Positions 1 to 7,153 of a DNA stretch of 39,408 bases are shown piece by piece. Where the stretch lies: positions 1 to 39,408 of the forward strand of contig SVTT01000015.1 in the NCBI GenBank assembly GCA_015063625.1, in the 5' to 3' direction. Made by a program: the position numbers and the translations under genes. This stretch comes from Oscillospiraceae bacterium (GTDB lineage Bacteria > Bacillota > Clostridia > Oscillospirales > CAG-272). How positions within the stretch are numbered: the stretch's first letter is position 1; each line of letters starts with the position of its first letter. The notes under the pieces were generated by a model. That model made no database searches. It saw only the letters and a list, made by a program, of their open reading frames with translations, and had not been told where the DNA came from.

Positions 1-471
1 TGCGAGATCCAGCTTGATCTGCATTGCGCAGACCTCATTGGTGATACCCGAAACGCGCTCCTCCTTGACCTCGCCCATGCACAGGATGACGCGCATGCCT
101 GCGGCAAGCGCTGCCTTGGTGCGAAGGTTGACGGTTTCGTCGGTCTCGCCAAAGTACTGGCGGCGCTCGGAGTGTCCGATGATCACGGTGTCAACGCCGA
201 TCGCCTTCAGCATCTCGGCAGAAACCTCACCGGTGTAAGCACCCTTGGGAGCAAAATGCACGTTCTCGGCACCGATCTTGATATTGGAGCCCTTTGCTGC
301 CTCCATGGCTGCAGCGATGGTCACATAAGGTGCGCAGAAAATGATATCGCAATTGTCCTTGCCTGCCACCATGGGCTTGATCTCGTTGATAAATGCAGTC
401 GCCTCGGCAGGGGTGAAGTTCATCTTCCAGTTGCCGGCGATCACGGTTCTTCTCTTTGCGGGATTCATCAT
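1..471 (-). CDS. tpiA: Triosephosphate isomerase, N-terminal part (cut by window edge)
   Basis: Interconverts dihydroxyacetone phosphate and glyceraldehyde 3-phosphate in glycolysis, in the cytosol. The 157 visible codons start at an ATG with an AGAGG ribosome binding site 6 bases upstream; a second ATG follows directly and is an alternative start. The substrate-binding Asn and Lys lie in GNWKMN (Asn14, Lys16), and the electrophilic His lies in IIGHSERR (His100). The family is usually about 250 residues, so the catalytic Glu and the C-terminal phosphate loop lie beyond the left edge. It follows pgk by 43 bp on the same strand, which suggests one glycolytic operon. The call is secure; only the 3' end is missing. 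Confidence 0.97.
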   Translation of the reverse strand, partial: MMNPAKRRTVIAGNWKMNFTPAEATAFINEIKPMVAGKDNCDIIFCAPYVTIAAAMEAAKGSNIKIGAENVHFAPKGAYTGEVSAEMLKAIGVDTVIIGHSERRQYFGETDETVNLRTKAALAAGMRVILCMGEVKEERVSGITNEVCAMQIKLDLA

Positions 472-514
472 CAATATCCTCTCTTATTATGAACTTTTAT
501 TTCGACGCTATGAA

Positions 515-1810
515 TTACTTGTCAAGCAGGCAAGCAATGCCGGGAAGCTCCTTGCCCTCGAGGAACTCGAGAGAAGCGCCGCCACCTGTGGAAACGTGGG
601 TCATCTTATCGGCAAAGCCGAGCTTTTCGACAGCTGCTGCGGAGTCACCGCCACCGATAATGGAGATGGCGCCCGACTCGGCAACTGCCTTGGCAACTGC
701 CTCGGTGCCTGCGGCAAAGTTTTCCCACTCGGAAACGCCCATCGGACCGTTCCAGATCACGGTGCCCGCATTGGCGAGAACCTTTGCAAACATCGCCTGC
801 GTCTTGGGACCGACGTCAAGACCCATCCAGCCCTCGGGGATCGAATCGGAATCCACGGTCATGCTGTCGGTATCGGGAGCATATTCCTTGCCGAGCTTGT
901 TATCCACGGGAAGGAGGAACTGCACACCCTTTGCCTTTGCCTTGTCCATCAGCTCACGGGCAAGATCCAGCTTATCCATCTCGCAGATGGAGGTGCCGAT
1001 CTCAAGGCCCTGTGCCTTGAAGAAGGTATAAGCCATACCACCGCCCACGATGAGCGTGTCCACCTTCTCGATGAGGTTGTTGATCACACCGATCTTGTCA
1101 GATACCTTAGCGCCGCCGAGAATGGCAACGAAGGGACGCTTGGGATCGGCAAGAGCGCCGCCCATGATGGAGATCTCCTTCCGGATCAGATAGCCGCAAA
1201 CGGCAGGCAGATAATCAGCAAGACCTGCGGTGGAGGCGTGTGCACGGTGTGCCGTGCCGAACGCATCGTTGACGAAGATCTCTGCCATCGATGCCATCTC
1301 TTTGGCAAACTCGGCATCGTTCTTGGTTTCCTTCTTGTGGAAACGGACGTTTTCAAGAAGCAGGACCTCACCGGGCTTGAGCGCAGCAGCCTTTGCCTTT
1401 GCGTCGGGACCTACGACATCCTTTGCCATCTTGACCTCAAAGCCAAGCAGCTCAGAAAGCTTTGCGGCAACAGGGGCGAGAGAAAACTTCTTCACGTCGC
1501 CTGCCGCGTCGGCAAGATACTTCTCGGTAGCGGCTGCCTGCTCCTCTGCGGGCAGAGCCTCAACCTTCTTCTTCTCCTTCTTGTCAAGCTCAAGCTTGGC
1601 ATCAAGAATGTTGTGAGGGCGACCGAAGTGCGAGCACAGGATAACTGCTGCGCCGTTATCGACCAGATACTTGATGGTGGGCAGTGCGCCGACGATACGC
1701 TTGGGGTCGGTGATCACACCGTCCTTCATGGGGACGTTGAAATCGCAACGGGCAATGACTTTTTTGCCCCTGACTTCGATGTCTTCAATGGTTTTCTTGT
1801 TGTAGGTCAT
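515..1810 (-). CDS. pgk: Phosphoglycerate kinase with an inserted lysine-rich segment
   Basis: Transfers the acyl phosphate of 1,3-bisphosphoglycerate to ADP, the first ATP-yielding step of glycolysis. I chose the start at MTYNKKT (431 residues) because AAAGGCGG lies 8 bases upstream; the longer frame starting at 1861 lacks such a site. Visible family motifs are RCDFNVP (residues 21-27), the substrate loop SHFGRP (60-65), [27 protein letters not shown], the WNGPMGV segment and the GGGDSAAAV nucleotide loop. Between HFGRP and FSLAPVA (residues about 66-108) there are roughly 30 more residues than usual, rich in Lys, Glu and Ala. The family is normally about 390-400 residues. It lies directly upstream of tpiA and has its own promoter. 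Confidence 0.96.
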   Translation of the reverse strand: MTYNKKTIEDIEVRGKKVIARCDFNVPMKDGVITDPKRIVGALPTIKYLVDNGAAVILCSHFGRPHNILDAKLELDKKEKKKVEALPAEEQAAATEKYLADAAGDVKKFSLAPVAAKLSELLGFEVKMAKDVVGPDAKAKAAALKPGEVLLLENVRFHKKETKNDAEFAKEMASMAEIFVNDAFGTAHRAHASTAGLADYLPAVCGYLIRKEISIMGGALADPKRPFVAILGGAKVSDKIGVINNLIEKVDTLIVGGGMAYTFFKAQGLEIGTSICEMDKLDLARELMDKAKAKGVQFLLPVDNKLGKEYAPDTDSMTVDSDSIPEGWMGLDVGPKTQAMFAKVLANAGTVIWNGPMGVSEWENFAAGTEAVAKAVAESGAISIIGGGDSAAAVEKLGFADKMTHVSTGGGASLEFLEGKELPGIACLLDK

Positions 1811-1900
1811 GAGAAAAACCGCCTTTCTGATTTGTGTGTCTTGAAAATCACGCCGAGGCACTGCCGCAGGTAATTTCCGGAAATACTTCGCAACAGATAT

Positions 1901-1929
1901 ATTTTATCACATCGTGTTGATTTTATCAA
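1901..1929 (-). promoter_or_regulatory. Sigma-70 type promoter for pgk-tpiA
   Basis: On the minus strand TTGATA and TAAAAT are separated by 17 bp. They lie about 90 bp upstream of the chosen pgk start and are the only good match in the gap, which is AT-rich. The assignment rests on consensus match and position. Confidence 0.6.
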
Positions 1930-1965
1930 GAGAAATTCGTTAAAAATTTCGCAATTGCATCAATA

Positions 1966-2745
1966 TTATTTGTTTTTGAAGATTTTTCCCAGCATACCCG
2001 TTCTTTTTTTAGGGATTTCCACTGCACCGATCGATGCCCTCACCGTCGGTCTTGCAGGCGAAGCGCTCCCGTTACTCTCCCGAGGCTTCAAGCGGATCAG
2101 GCGAGGGGTGATCGCCGAGGGTGCGGCATCCTCCCGTCTGTCCCCGACACGAGCAGGGCTTTCCTCGGGAACGGGCGAATCCGCGCGAGGCAGGAGAGAG
2201 CTTCTTTCGCGCAGCTCGTCAAAAAAGATCTCGTCAAGCACCATATCGGCATCCGTGGCAGCGGGATGATCGGGCAGAGCATCATGCTCCTTCCGACGCG
2301 GCTGATCCGAAGACGCCGATTTCTTTTCGGTTACCGTGCCGATCCCGTCAAGCTGCTTCATGGAAAGCGATATCAGCTCTCCCTTTCTTGAGAGCAGCAA
2401 TTCGGGATCCGCCACGCCCGTGCGCAGCATAGAGATGGCGCGCAAGCACGCCTTCTTGGTGGCATAGGCGGATGAGGTGATGACGCTCTTTCCGTTGGGT
2501 GATTTGAAGGAAAAGACAAATGCACCCTCGACACCGCCGATCTCGAATTTGGGATTGGCGCCGTAGCCGCCCGACGTCGCGTCCACCACAGGAGCAGAGG
2601 GGGCATTGACGATCAGGGATGCGATGCCCTTCTTGCAGGCATCCAGCGTGGCGTAATTTCTTGAAACGGCAAGCCTTCTGCCGTTCGGCGAAACCAACGA
2701 AAAGCGGTCTCCCGTCGCCGTGCGAGAGATGATAAAGCGACCCAT
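1966..2745 (-). CDS. Protein with two DUF1508 (YegP-like) repeats and a basic tail
   Basis: The protein has 259 residues. Two copies of the short DUF1508/UPF0339 repeat are visible: residues about 2-47 (GRFIISR, LVSPNGRRLAVSRNYATLDACKKGI) and about 66-111 (KFEIGG, FKSPNGKSVITSSAYATKKACLRAI). The shared words are SPNG followed by a Ser/Thr, Tyr-Ala-Thr and a Cys/Lys-rich helix. The rest (about 120-259) is Arg/Lys/Ser/Pro-rich and probably disordered. No signal peptide or membrane segment is seen. The start ATG follows AAGGGTGA and a clear promoter lies upstream. The molecular function of DUF1508 is not established, so none is assigned. No enzyme motif is visible and the neighbours give no functional hint. 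Confidence 0.8.
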   Translation of the reverse strand: MGRFIISRTATGDRFSLVSPNGRRLAVSRNYATLDACKKGIASLIVNAPSAPVVDATSGGYGANPKFEIGGVEGAFVFSFKSPNGKSVITSSAYATKKACLRAISMLRTGVADPELLLSRKGELISLSMKQLDGIGTVTEKKSASSDQPRRKEHDALPDHPAATDADMVLDEIFFDELRERSSLLPRADSPVPEESPARVGDRREDAAPSAITPRLIRLKPRESNGSASPARPTVRASIGAVEIPKKRTGMLGKIFKNK

Positions 2746-2783
2746 GAGTCATCACCCTTTCCCATCAAAATACTACGCTTCTC

Positions 2784-2813
2784 ATTATACATCCCGTCCC
2801 CTGGCTTTGTCAA
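2784..2813 (-). promoter_or_regulatory. Sigma-70 type promoter for the DUF1508 gene
   Basis: A perfect TTGACA and a perfect TATAAT lie 18 bp apart on the minus strand, about 40 bp upstream of the start codon. Confidence 0.75.
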
Positions 2814-2822
2814 CAAAAATCA

Positions 2823-2860
2823 ACGAGTGGGCGACCTGCCGTAGCAGGTCGCCCACTCGT
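2823..2860. repeat. Perfect 17-bp hairpin next to the repeat block
   Basis: A 17-bp perfect stem beginning ACGAGTGGGCGACCTGC closes a 4-base loop. Neither side has a T-run, so it is not a standard intrinsic terminator for a minus- or plus-strand gene. It marks the left edge of the intergenic repeat region. Confidence 0.7.
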
Positions 2861-2881
2861 CCTGTGGGAACTTAGGGACAA

Positions 2882-2937
2882 GAGAGCGAATCGAACACGG
2901 TTTCAAGGGGCAGATCTCCGCCCATGCTGCCGCAAAA
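2882..2937 (+). repeat. Dispersed 56-bp intergenic repeat, copy 1
   Basis: This 56-bp stretch (starting GAGAGCGAAT, ending GCTGCCGCAAAA) recurs at 16152-16207 with three mismatches. In both places it lies just left of a block of 69-71 bp tandem repeats. It has no coding potential and contains the short inverted pair GGCAG/CTGCC. Confidence 0.85.
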
Positions 2938-3087
2938 TCGCCAAAAAACGGGTCGTCGAAGGCGCCGACCCCTACCGGGTTTGATCACATCCAAACCTGC
3001 CGCGAGGACGTCCAAAAACGGGTCGTCGAGGGCGCCGACCCCTACCGAGGTTTGATCATGCCCGAACCTGTCGCGAGGACATCCATG

Positions 3088-3246
3088 AACGGGTCGTCGA
3101 GGGCGCCGCCCCCCCCTCGTTGTCATCCTGAGCGAAGGGCGAAGCCCGCAGTCGAACCCTCAGGGCGATGCGGAGCATCGGGATCTGCGAGGGGATGACG
3201 GATAAAAGGGCGTGCCGCGAGGATGTCGACAAACGGGTCGTCGAGG
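3088..3246 (+). repeat. Long direct repeat, copy A (composite element)
   Basis: This segment is almost identical to 3482-3638, differing by length changes in a C-run and a G-run. It consists of one 70-bp-type unit, a stem-loop element bounded by GTCATCC (3122-3128) and GGATGAC (3193-3199), and the start of the next unit. Inside are small hairpins such as GGGCgaaGCCC and ATGCggaGCAT. The GTCATCCTGAGCG word resembles a repeat found in many bacterial genomes. Confidence 0.85.
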
Positions 3247-3481
3247 CGCCGACCCCTACCGCGTTTGATCATACCCGAACATGCCGCGAGGTGAGGGCGA
3301 TCGGGTGCACGCGCGAGCCTCGTTTTCGCCCCGAACGACCGACGGTCGCCCCCTGTGTTCGCCGCGACCCTTGGTTCGATTGACCAATGTTCAAATTATA
3401 TCGTACCCGGTAGGGGCTGGCGCCCACGACAGCCCGTGATAAACAAATGACATCTATGAATGTGCCGCAAAGATGCCGACA

Positions 3482-3638
3482 AACGGGTCGTCGAGGGCGC
3501 CGCCCCCCCTCGTTGTCATCCTGAGCGAAGGGCGAAGCCCGCAGTCGAACCCTCAGGGCGATGCGGAGCATCGGGATCTGCGAGGGGATGACGGATAAAA
3601 GGGCGTGCCGCGAGGATGTCGACAAACGGGTCGTCGAG
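3482..3638 (+). repeat. Long direct repeat, copy B (composite element)
   Basis: Second copy of the composite element at 3088-3246, with the same outer stem GTCATCC (3515-3521) and GGATGAC (3586-3592). Near identity of two copies under 400 bp apart suggests recent duplication or gene conversion. Confidence 0.85.
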
Positions 3639-3693
3639 GGCGCCGACCCTTACCGGAATCAGGGCTTTCGGCGGCAAGTGCGCTTATAAAGTC

Positions 3694-4512
3694 CTACGCG
3701 GTGATAACACCCGTGATATTGAGGATCGCGGTATCCCCTGCGGGGATAAATGCGGTAAAGGAGGGGGTGAGAACAAAAAGTCCGTTGGCGCTCACGGTAT
3801 AATCTTCTCCCTCCTCAAGAGGCACATTGACGCCGTCGATGACGAGCGTGACACCCGTAAAGGAGAACTGCTGCGGCAGCTGATCGCTGATGCGATCGAT
3901 CGAAATGGGCGCGGCGGAGCTGTTGGTGATGGTAAAGGTATAGCTGACCGTATCTCCCACGCTTGCCGTTTCGGGTCCTTCCTTGACGATGGTGAGCAGC
4001 GTACGCGTGATGGTGGCAGTGTCCGAATCGGTGATAATATCGCCGCTTTCACTGCCCTCACGAGCCGTTCCCGTCGCGGTGGAGAGAATGCTTTCCGCGG
4101 TGGAGCTCACAACGGTGGAGCGATACACCAGATAAATAAAGCCGCCTGCGGGCAAAACTGCATCGAGCGTGAAGGTGAGAGGTGAGTTCTCGGTGACGGT
4201 CACCGCCACGGGCGTGACCTCCCCTCCCGCATAAAGGAACGCAGCGGCACTGCCCTCCACATAGTCAAGATTCCCTTCCCCCGCATCGACGGTCACGGTG
4301 GGCAAGTAAAGGCTGCCCGTACCGATATTGCGCAGAAGAACGGTGTAAAGGATCTCATTCCCCGTCACGAAGGTCACAGGTGCTGCCGCATGAGAAACCT
4401 CCAGACCGTAGCTGACTGTCAGCTCGGTGGTGGTAATATTGGAAGAAACACTGCTCTGTGTGCCCCCCGCGGGGGTGTACAGCAGCGTTCCCTGGTTGGT
4501 TAAGATTGCCAT
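3694..4512 (-). CDS. DUF11-repeat protein without signal peptide
   Basis: The protein has 272 residues and starts MAILTNQ after AAAGGA at 9 bases. It contains two immunoglobulin-like DUF11 type domains. The first covers residues about 25-160, with VTFVTGNEILYTVLLRNIG; the second about 170-272, with SVGDTVSYTFTITNSSAAP followed by ISDQLPQQFSFTGV. The composition is Thr/Ser/Val-rich and acidic, as in surface or appendage proteins. No N-terminal hydrophobic signal, sortase motif or transmembrane segment is seen, which is unusual for the fold. In firmicutes, short single proteins of this kind beginning with a similar LTNQ N-terminus occur as uncharacterised proteins. It lies between a repeat block and the mscL terminator, and I see no clear promoter of its own. 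No function is assigned. Confidence 0.75.
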   Translation of the reverse strand: MAILTNQGTLLYTPAGGTQSSVSSNITTTELTVSYGLEVSHAAAPVTFVTGNEILYTVLLRNIGTGSLYLPTVTVDAGEGNLDYVEGSAAAFLYAGGEVTPVAVTVTENSPLTFTLDAVLPAGGFIYLVYRSTVVSSTAESILSTATGTAREGSESGDIITDSDTATITRTLLTIVKEGPETASVGDTVSYTFTITNSSAAPISIDRISDQLPQQFSFTGVTLVIDGVNVPLEEGEDYTVSANGLFVLTPSFTAFIPAGDTAILNITGVITA

Positions 4513-4575
4513 GTTTCATTTCCTTTCCGATTTTTCAAGGGCATCCACGCCCTCAATACAGAATATGAAGCGCGA

Positions 4576-4613
4576 CAAAAAAATGCACGGATTTTCAAAA
4601 TCCGTGCATTTTT
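4576..4613 (-). terminator. Intrinsic terminator downstream of mscL
   Basis: On the minus strand a perfect hairpin (AATGCACGGATTTT and its complement around a single base) is followed by seven T residues. It begins just past the mscL stop codon. Confidence 0.85.
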
Positions 4614-4624
4614 CACAATGGAGG

Positions 4625-5248
4625 TCACGCCTGCTTCTCGGCAATTTTTTCAAGCAACGCCGTCTGCTTTTCCACATTCTCGTAGAAACGGGCAAGCGCC
4701 TCCTCCTTTTCCCTTTGAACAAGCGCGGCAGCCTCTGCCTTTGCCTTTTCCTCCTCCTTCTTCTTTGCCTCCTCTGCCGCCTTTGCCGCAAGCTCTCTTG
4801 CATTCAGGCGCTTCTGCGCTCTGGTGATGATGCGCACCGCAACAAAGATGCTCAGTGCAATGATCAGGAAATTGAGGATCGTCTGGATCCATTCTCCCCA
4901 CAGGATCGAGATCTCCGCGGTCACGACCTCGCCCGCCTCGTCAAGAACCTCCTCCTTGAGAACAGTCTTGATGCCGTCCATACTGATATCCCCCGTCAGC
5001 AGGGCGATACAGGGATTGATGATGAACTTGACAAGTCCGTTGACGATGGCATTGAAGGCAGTACCGATGACAACGGCAACGGCAAGATCAATGACATTGC
5101 CCTTCGTGATGAATTTTTTCAAATCCTTGAAGAAGCCGTCGGTTTTCTTTTTGAGCTCCTTTTTCCTTTTCTTCAGCATGCTTTCCTTTTCTGCCTTTTC
5201 ACCCGCTTCAATGCGGCTTTGAATGGCATCCATATCTGCTTTTCCCAT
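4625..5248 (-). CDS. mscL: Large-conductance mechanosensitive channel with N- and C-terminal extensions
   Basis: Forms a pentameric pore in the cytoplasmic membrane that opens under tension and releases solutes during hypo-osmotic shock. The start at MGKADMD (207 residues) follows AGGAGG at a good distance. The MscL core is recognised by FITKGNVIDLAVAVVIGTAF (residues 47-66, N-terminal helix and TM1) and TM2 at about 121-142 (IQTILNFLIIALSIFVAV). The periplasmic loop lies between them. Unlike the usual roughly 130-residue family member, it has about 38 extra charged residues before the core and a C-terminal tail (about 150-207) that is almost all Ala/Glu/Lys and predicted to be a coiled coil. 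It is a single gene with its own promoter and terminator. Confidence 0.93.
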   Translation of the reverse strand: MGKADMDAIQSRIEAGEKAEKESMLKKRKKELKKKTDGFFKDLKKFITKGNVIDLAVAVVIGTAFNAIVNGLVKFIINPCIALLTGDISMDGIKTVLKEEVLDEAGEVVTAEISILWGEWIQTILNFLIIALSIFVAVRIITRAQKRLNARELAAKAAEEAKKKEEEKAKAEAAALVQREKEEALARFYENVEKQTALLEKIAEKQA

Positions 5249-5282
5249 GTTATTCCTCCTTGATGTGATCGGGGTCCTTTTC

Positions 5283-5311
5283 ATTGTACCGTCAAAATCG
5301 ACTTTTGTCAA
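5283..5311 (-). promoter_or_regulatory. Sigma-70 type promoter for mscL
   Basis: TTGACA and TACAAT are separated by 17 bp on the minus strand, about 35 bp upstream of the mscL start. Confidence 0.75.
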
Positions 5312-5324
5312 GAAAAATCAAAAG

Positions 5325-5358
5325 CTGCCCGTCCCCCCGATCAAGGGGGCACGGGCAG
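5325..5358 (-). terminator. Intrinsic terminator downstream of aroF
   Basis: A GC-rich hairpin (CTGCCCGTGCCCCC pairs with its near complement across a short loop, read on the minus strand) is followed by a T-rich stretch. It separates aroF from the mscL promoter. Confidence 0.85.
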
Positions 5359-5375
5359 TCATTTTTGGTCGGTCA

Positions 5376-6404
5376 TTAAAGCAGATCGGCAATATCGAGC
5401 ACCAGGCGCTCGCTCTTTTCCCAACCAAGGCAGGGGTCTGTGATCGACTGACCGAAGACACCGTCGCCGATCTTTTGCGCTCCGTCAACAAGATAGCTCT
5501 CGATCATGAAGCCCTTGACCAGCCTTGCCACCTCACTGTTATGGCGACAAGCATGAAGCACCTCCTTGCAGATACGGGGCTGCTCGGCATACCGCTTGCC
5601 CGAGTTGGCGTGGTTGGCATCCACGATGAGCGCGGGATTGGAGAGCTTTGCCTTCTCGTAAAGCTCCGCCAGATGCATCAGATCCTCGCAGTGATAGTTG
5701 GGCATACTCTTTCCGTAGCGGTCCACATAGCCTCGCAAAATGGCGTGTGCAAGCAGATTTCCACTTGTCGAAACCTCATGGCTGCGATACTGGAACACGT
5801 GGTGATGCTGTGCGGCAGTGATCGCATTCATCATGACCGAAAGATCACCGCTTGTGGGATTCTTCATGCCGACGGGAACGTCCATACCGCTTGAAACAAG
5901 GCGGTGCTCCTGGTTTTCTACCGAGCGCGCGCCGACCGCAACATAGGAAAGCAGATCGGACAGGTACTGATAGTTCGCAGGATAAAGCATCTCATCGGCA
6001 GTGGGAAGCCCCATCTCGGTCAGCACACGGGTATGCAGATCACGGATCGTCAGCAGTCCGCCGCGCAGATCGGGCTCCTTCACGGGATCGGGCTGATGCA
6101 GCATGCCCTTATAGCCATCACCCGTGGTGCGGGGCTTGTTGGTATAAACGCGCATGATAAGAAGCAGCTTATCCTTGACCCTTTCCTGCAGCCTTGCCAG
6201 CCGCTGCGCATACTCCAGCACAGGAGGCTCACTATCGACCGAGCAGGGACCGATCAGCAGCACCTTTTTCTCGGACTCTCCCGTGAAGATCCGTCGAATC
6301 TCCTCATCGCACGCCTGCTTGCAAGAAAGTGCAGCGAGCGAAATGGGATACTGCTCCTTGATCTCATCGGGGCTCGGAAGCTGGCGAAGGAATTCCATTG
6401 ACAT
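5376..6404 (-). CDS. aroF: 3-deoxy-7-phosphoheptulonate synthase, class I
   Basis: Condenses phosphoenolpyruvate with erythrose 4-phosphate, the first step of the shikimate pathway. The 342 residues match the class I (AroF/G/H) family: IGPCSVD (51-57), RVYTNKPRTTGDGYKG (85-100), GARSVENQEHR (158-168) and VDANHANSGK (261-270). The expected metal ligands are present as Cys54, His265, Glu302 and Asp323. The N-terminal extension that carries feedback control in this family is present (about 1-45), but which amino acid inhibits cannot be read. The start ATG at 6404 has only a weak AGAG upstream; the ATG six bases later is an alternative. The gene is divergent from the tetR-aro operon and shares a regulatory region with it. 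Confidence 0.96.
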   Translation of the reverse strand: MSMEFLRQLPSPDEIKEQYPISLAALSCKQACDEEIRRIFTGESEKKVLLIGPCSVDSEPPVLEYAQRLARLQERVKDKLLLIMRVYTNKPRTTGDGYKGMLHQPDPVKEPDLRGGLLTIRDLHTRVLTEMGLPTADEMLYPANYQYLSDLLSYVAVGARSVENQEHRLVSSGMDVPVGMKNPTSGDLSVMMNAITAAQHHHVFQYRSHEVSTSGNLLAHAILRGYVDRYGKSMPNYHCEDLMHLAELYEKAKLSNPALIVDANHANSGKRYAEQPRICKEVLHACRHNSEVARLVKGFMIESYLVDGAQKIGDGVFGQSITDPCLGWEKSERLVLDIADLL

Positions 6405-6456
6405 AGAAGATCATCTCTTTTCTGAATTTTTTGTTCTTAAAATTTCCACAAGCCTC

Positions 6457-6485
6457 TTGACAAGCAGCACTTGATGTGTTACACT
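6457..6485 (+). promoter_or_regulatory. Promoter of the tetR-tyrA-aro operon
   Basis: TTGACA (6457-6462) and TACACT (6480-6485) are separated by 17 bp. Transcription would start near 6492, just left of the palindrome at 6496-6518, leaving a leader of about 90 nt before tetR. Confidence 0.7.
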
Positions 6486-6495
6486 TGTGTCAGTT

Positions 6496-6518
6496 ACATC
6501 CGTAACGGTTACGATTGT
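6496..6518. promoter_or_regulatory. Palindromic operator, probable TetR-family binding site
   Basis: The perfect 13-bp palindrome CGTAACGGTTACG (6501-6513) extends as ACA-NN-palindrome-NN-TGT to 23 bp. It lies just downstream of the -10 boxes of both promoters, so a bound dimer would block both. Related GTTAC words occur nearby (6478-6482, 6493-6497, 6544-6548). Assignment to the adjacent regulator is inferred from position and symmetry. Confidence 0.6.
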
Positions 6519-6542
6519 ATCACTTTTTGCATGAAAAGTCAA
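6514..6542 (-). promoter_or_regulatory. Promoter of aroF
   Basis: On the minus strand TTGACT and TACAAT are separated by 17 bp. Transcription would start near 6507, inside the palindrome, and run left into aroF. It faces the tetR promoter, so the two 5' ends would overlap by about 15 nt. Confidence 0.7.
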
Positions 6543-6583
6543 CTGTTACGAGATGAAGTGTGACAAAATGGAGGTTTTTGTTC

Positions 6584-7153
6584 ATGTCCAGAGGAAGTGA
6601 ATCCAACCGTCTTGCCAAGGAATGTATCGTGACCGCGTTGGTCGAGCTGATGAAGGTGAGGGATTACGACTCGATCTCGATCACCGACATCGCCAAAAAG
6701 GCGGGGGTGTCCCGTATGGCTTACTACCGCAACTATCTCTCCAAGGATGACATTCTCAACAAATACATTGAAGAGGTGGGAGAATCGATCCACCAAATGA
6801 TCACGGAAAGCAACAGCGGAAGTGTTCCCTACGATTATTTTTACGCGCTCTTTGATCAGCTTGGCAGGTACAGTGATCTCGCCATCGTTGCCTACCGCGC
6901 CCACCTCGGTGAGCTGATCCTCAGCAATATTATCAAGAACATGTTTTACACCTTCCCACCCGCCACCGAATCGACCGACGAGCGTTATCGCCGTCATTTC
7001 CTTGCGGGAGCCTTTTACAACGTATTTATCGAATGGCTGAAGGGAGGACTGCGCGAGGATGCGGCCACCATGGCGCGCATCTGTGCCGACATGGCGATCA
7101 ACGGCTCTCCCACGCCCTTTCTGGAGGTGAACGCGCATGAAGGAACGCGCTGA
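6584..7153 (+). CDS. TetR-family transcriptional regulator of the aromatic operon
   Basis: The protein has 189 residues. The start at MSRGSES follows GGAGG at 9 bases; a longer reading from a GTG at 6560 is less likely because that codon lies upstream of the ribosome binding site. The N-terminal helix-turn-helix covers about residues 30-52 (ISITDIAKKAGVSRMAYYRN), the classical TetR pattern. The C-terminal part (about 70-189) is helical and has no recognisable ligand motif. The gene is first in the aromatic amino acid operon and overlaps tyrA by 17 bp. It therefore probably senses an aromatic metabolite and represses both its own operon and aroF through the palindrome between them. That role and the ligand are inferred. 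Confidence 0.88.
   Translation: MSRGSESNRLAKECIVTALVELMKVRDYDSISITDIAKKAGVSRMAYYRNYLSKDDILNKYIEEVGESIHQMITESNSGSVPYDYFYALFDQLGRYSDLAIVAYRAHLGELILSNIIKNMFYTFPPATESTDERYRRHFLAGAFYNVFIEWLKGGLREDAATMARICADMAINGSPTPFLEVNAHEGTR

Larger units (their letters stand above)
2947..3655 (+). repeat. Block of about 70-bp repeats with a GGGTCG/CGACCC hairpin core
   Basis: Six copies of a unit starting AACGGGTCGTCG begin at 2947, 3017, 3088, 3232, 3482 and 3625. The first three are spaced 70-71 bp. The core GGGTCG...CGACCC forms a hairpin, followed by CCCTACCG and a TTTGATCA-like stretch ending GCCGCGAGGA. An inverted, diverged copy (GTAGGGGCTGGCGCCCACGA) lies at about 3412-3431. The same family forms the block at 16344-16530. 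The region has no gene: the frames across it are products of the repeat, not supported coding sequences. Confidence 0.85.

Noticed and set aside
341-1873. 510-codon plus-strand frame opposite pgk and tpiA
   Set aside because: It is a shadow of the well-supported minus-strand genes, common in this GC-rich codon usage, and matches no family.
6492-6583. T-box or attenuator leader for the aromatic operon
   Set aside because: The leader is only about 90 nt, with no T-box sequence, no run of Phe/Tyr/Trp codons and no terminator hairpin.
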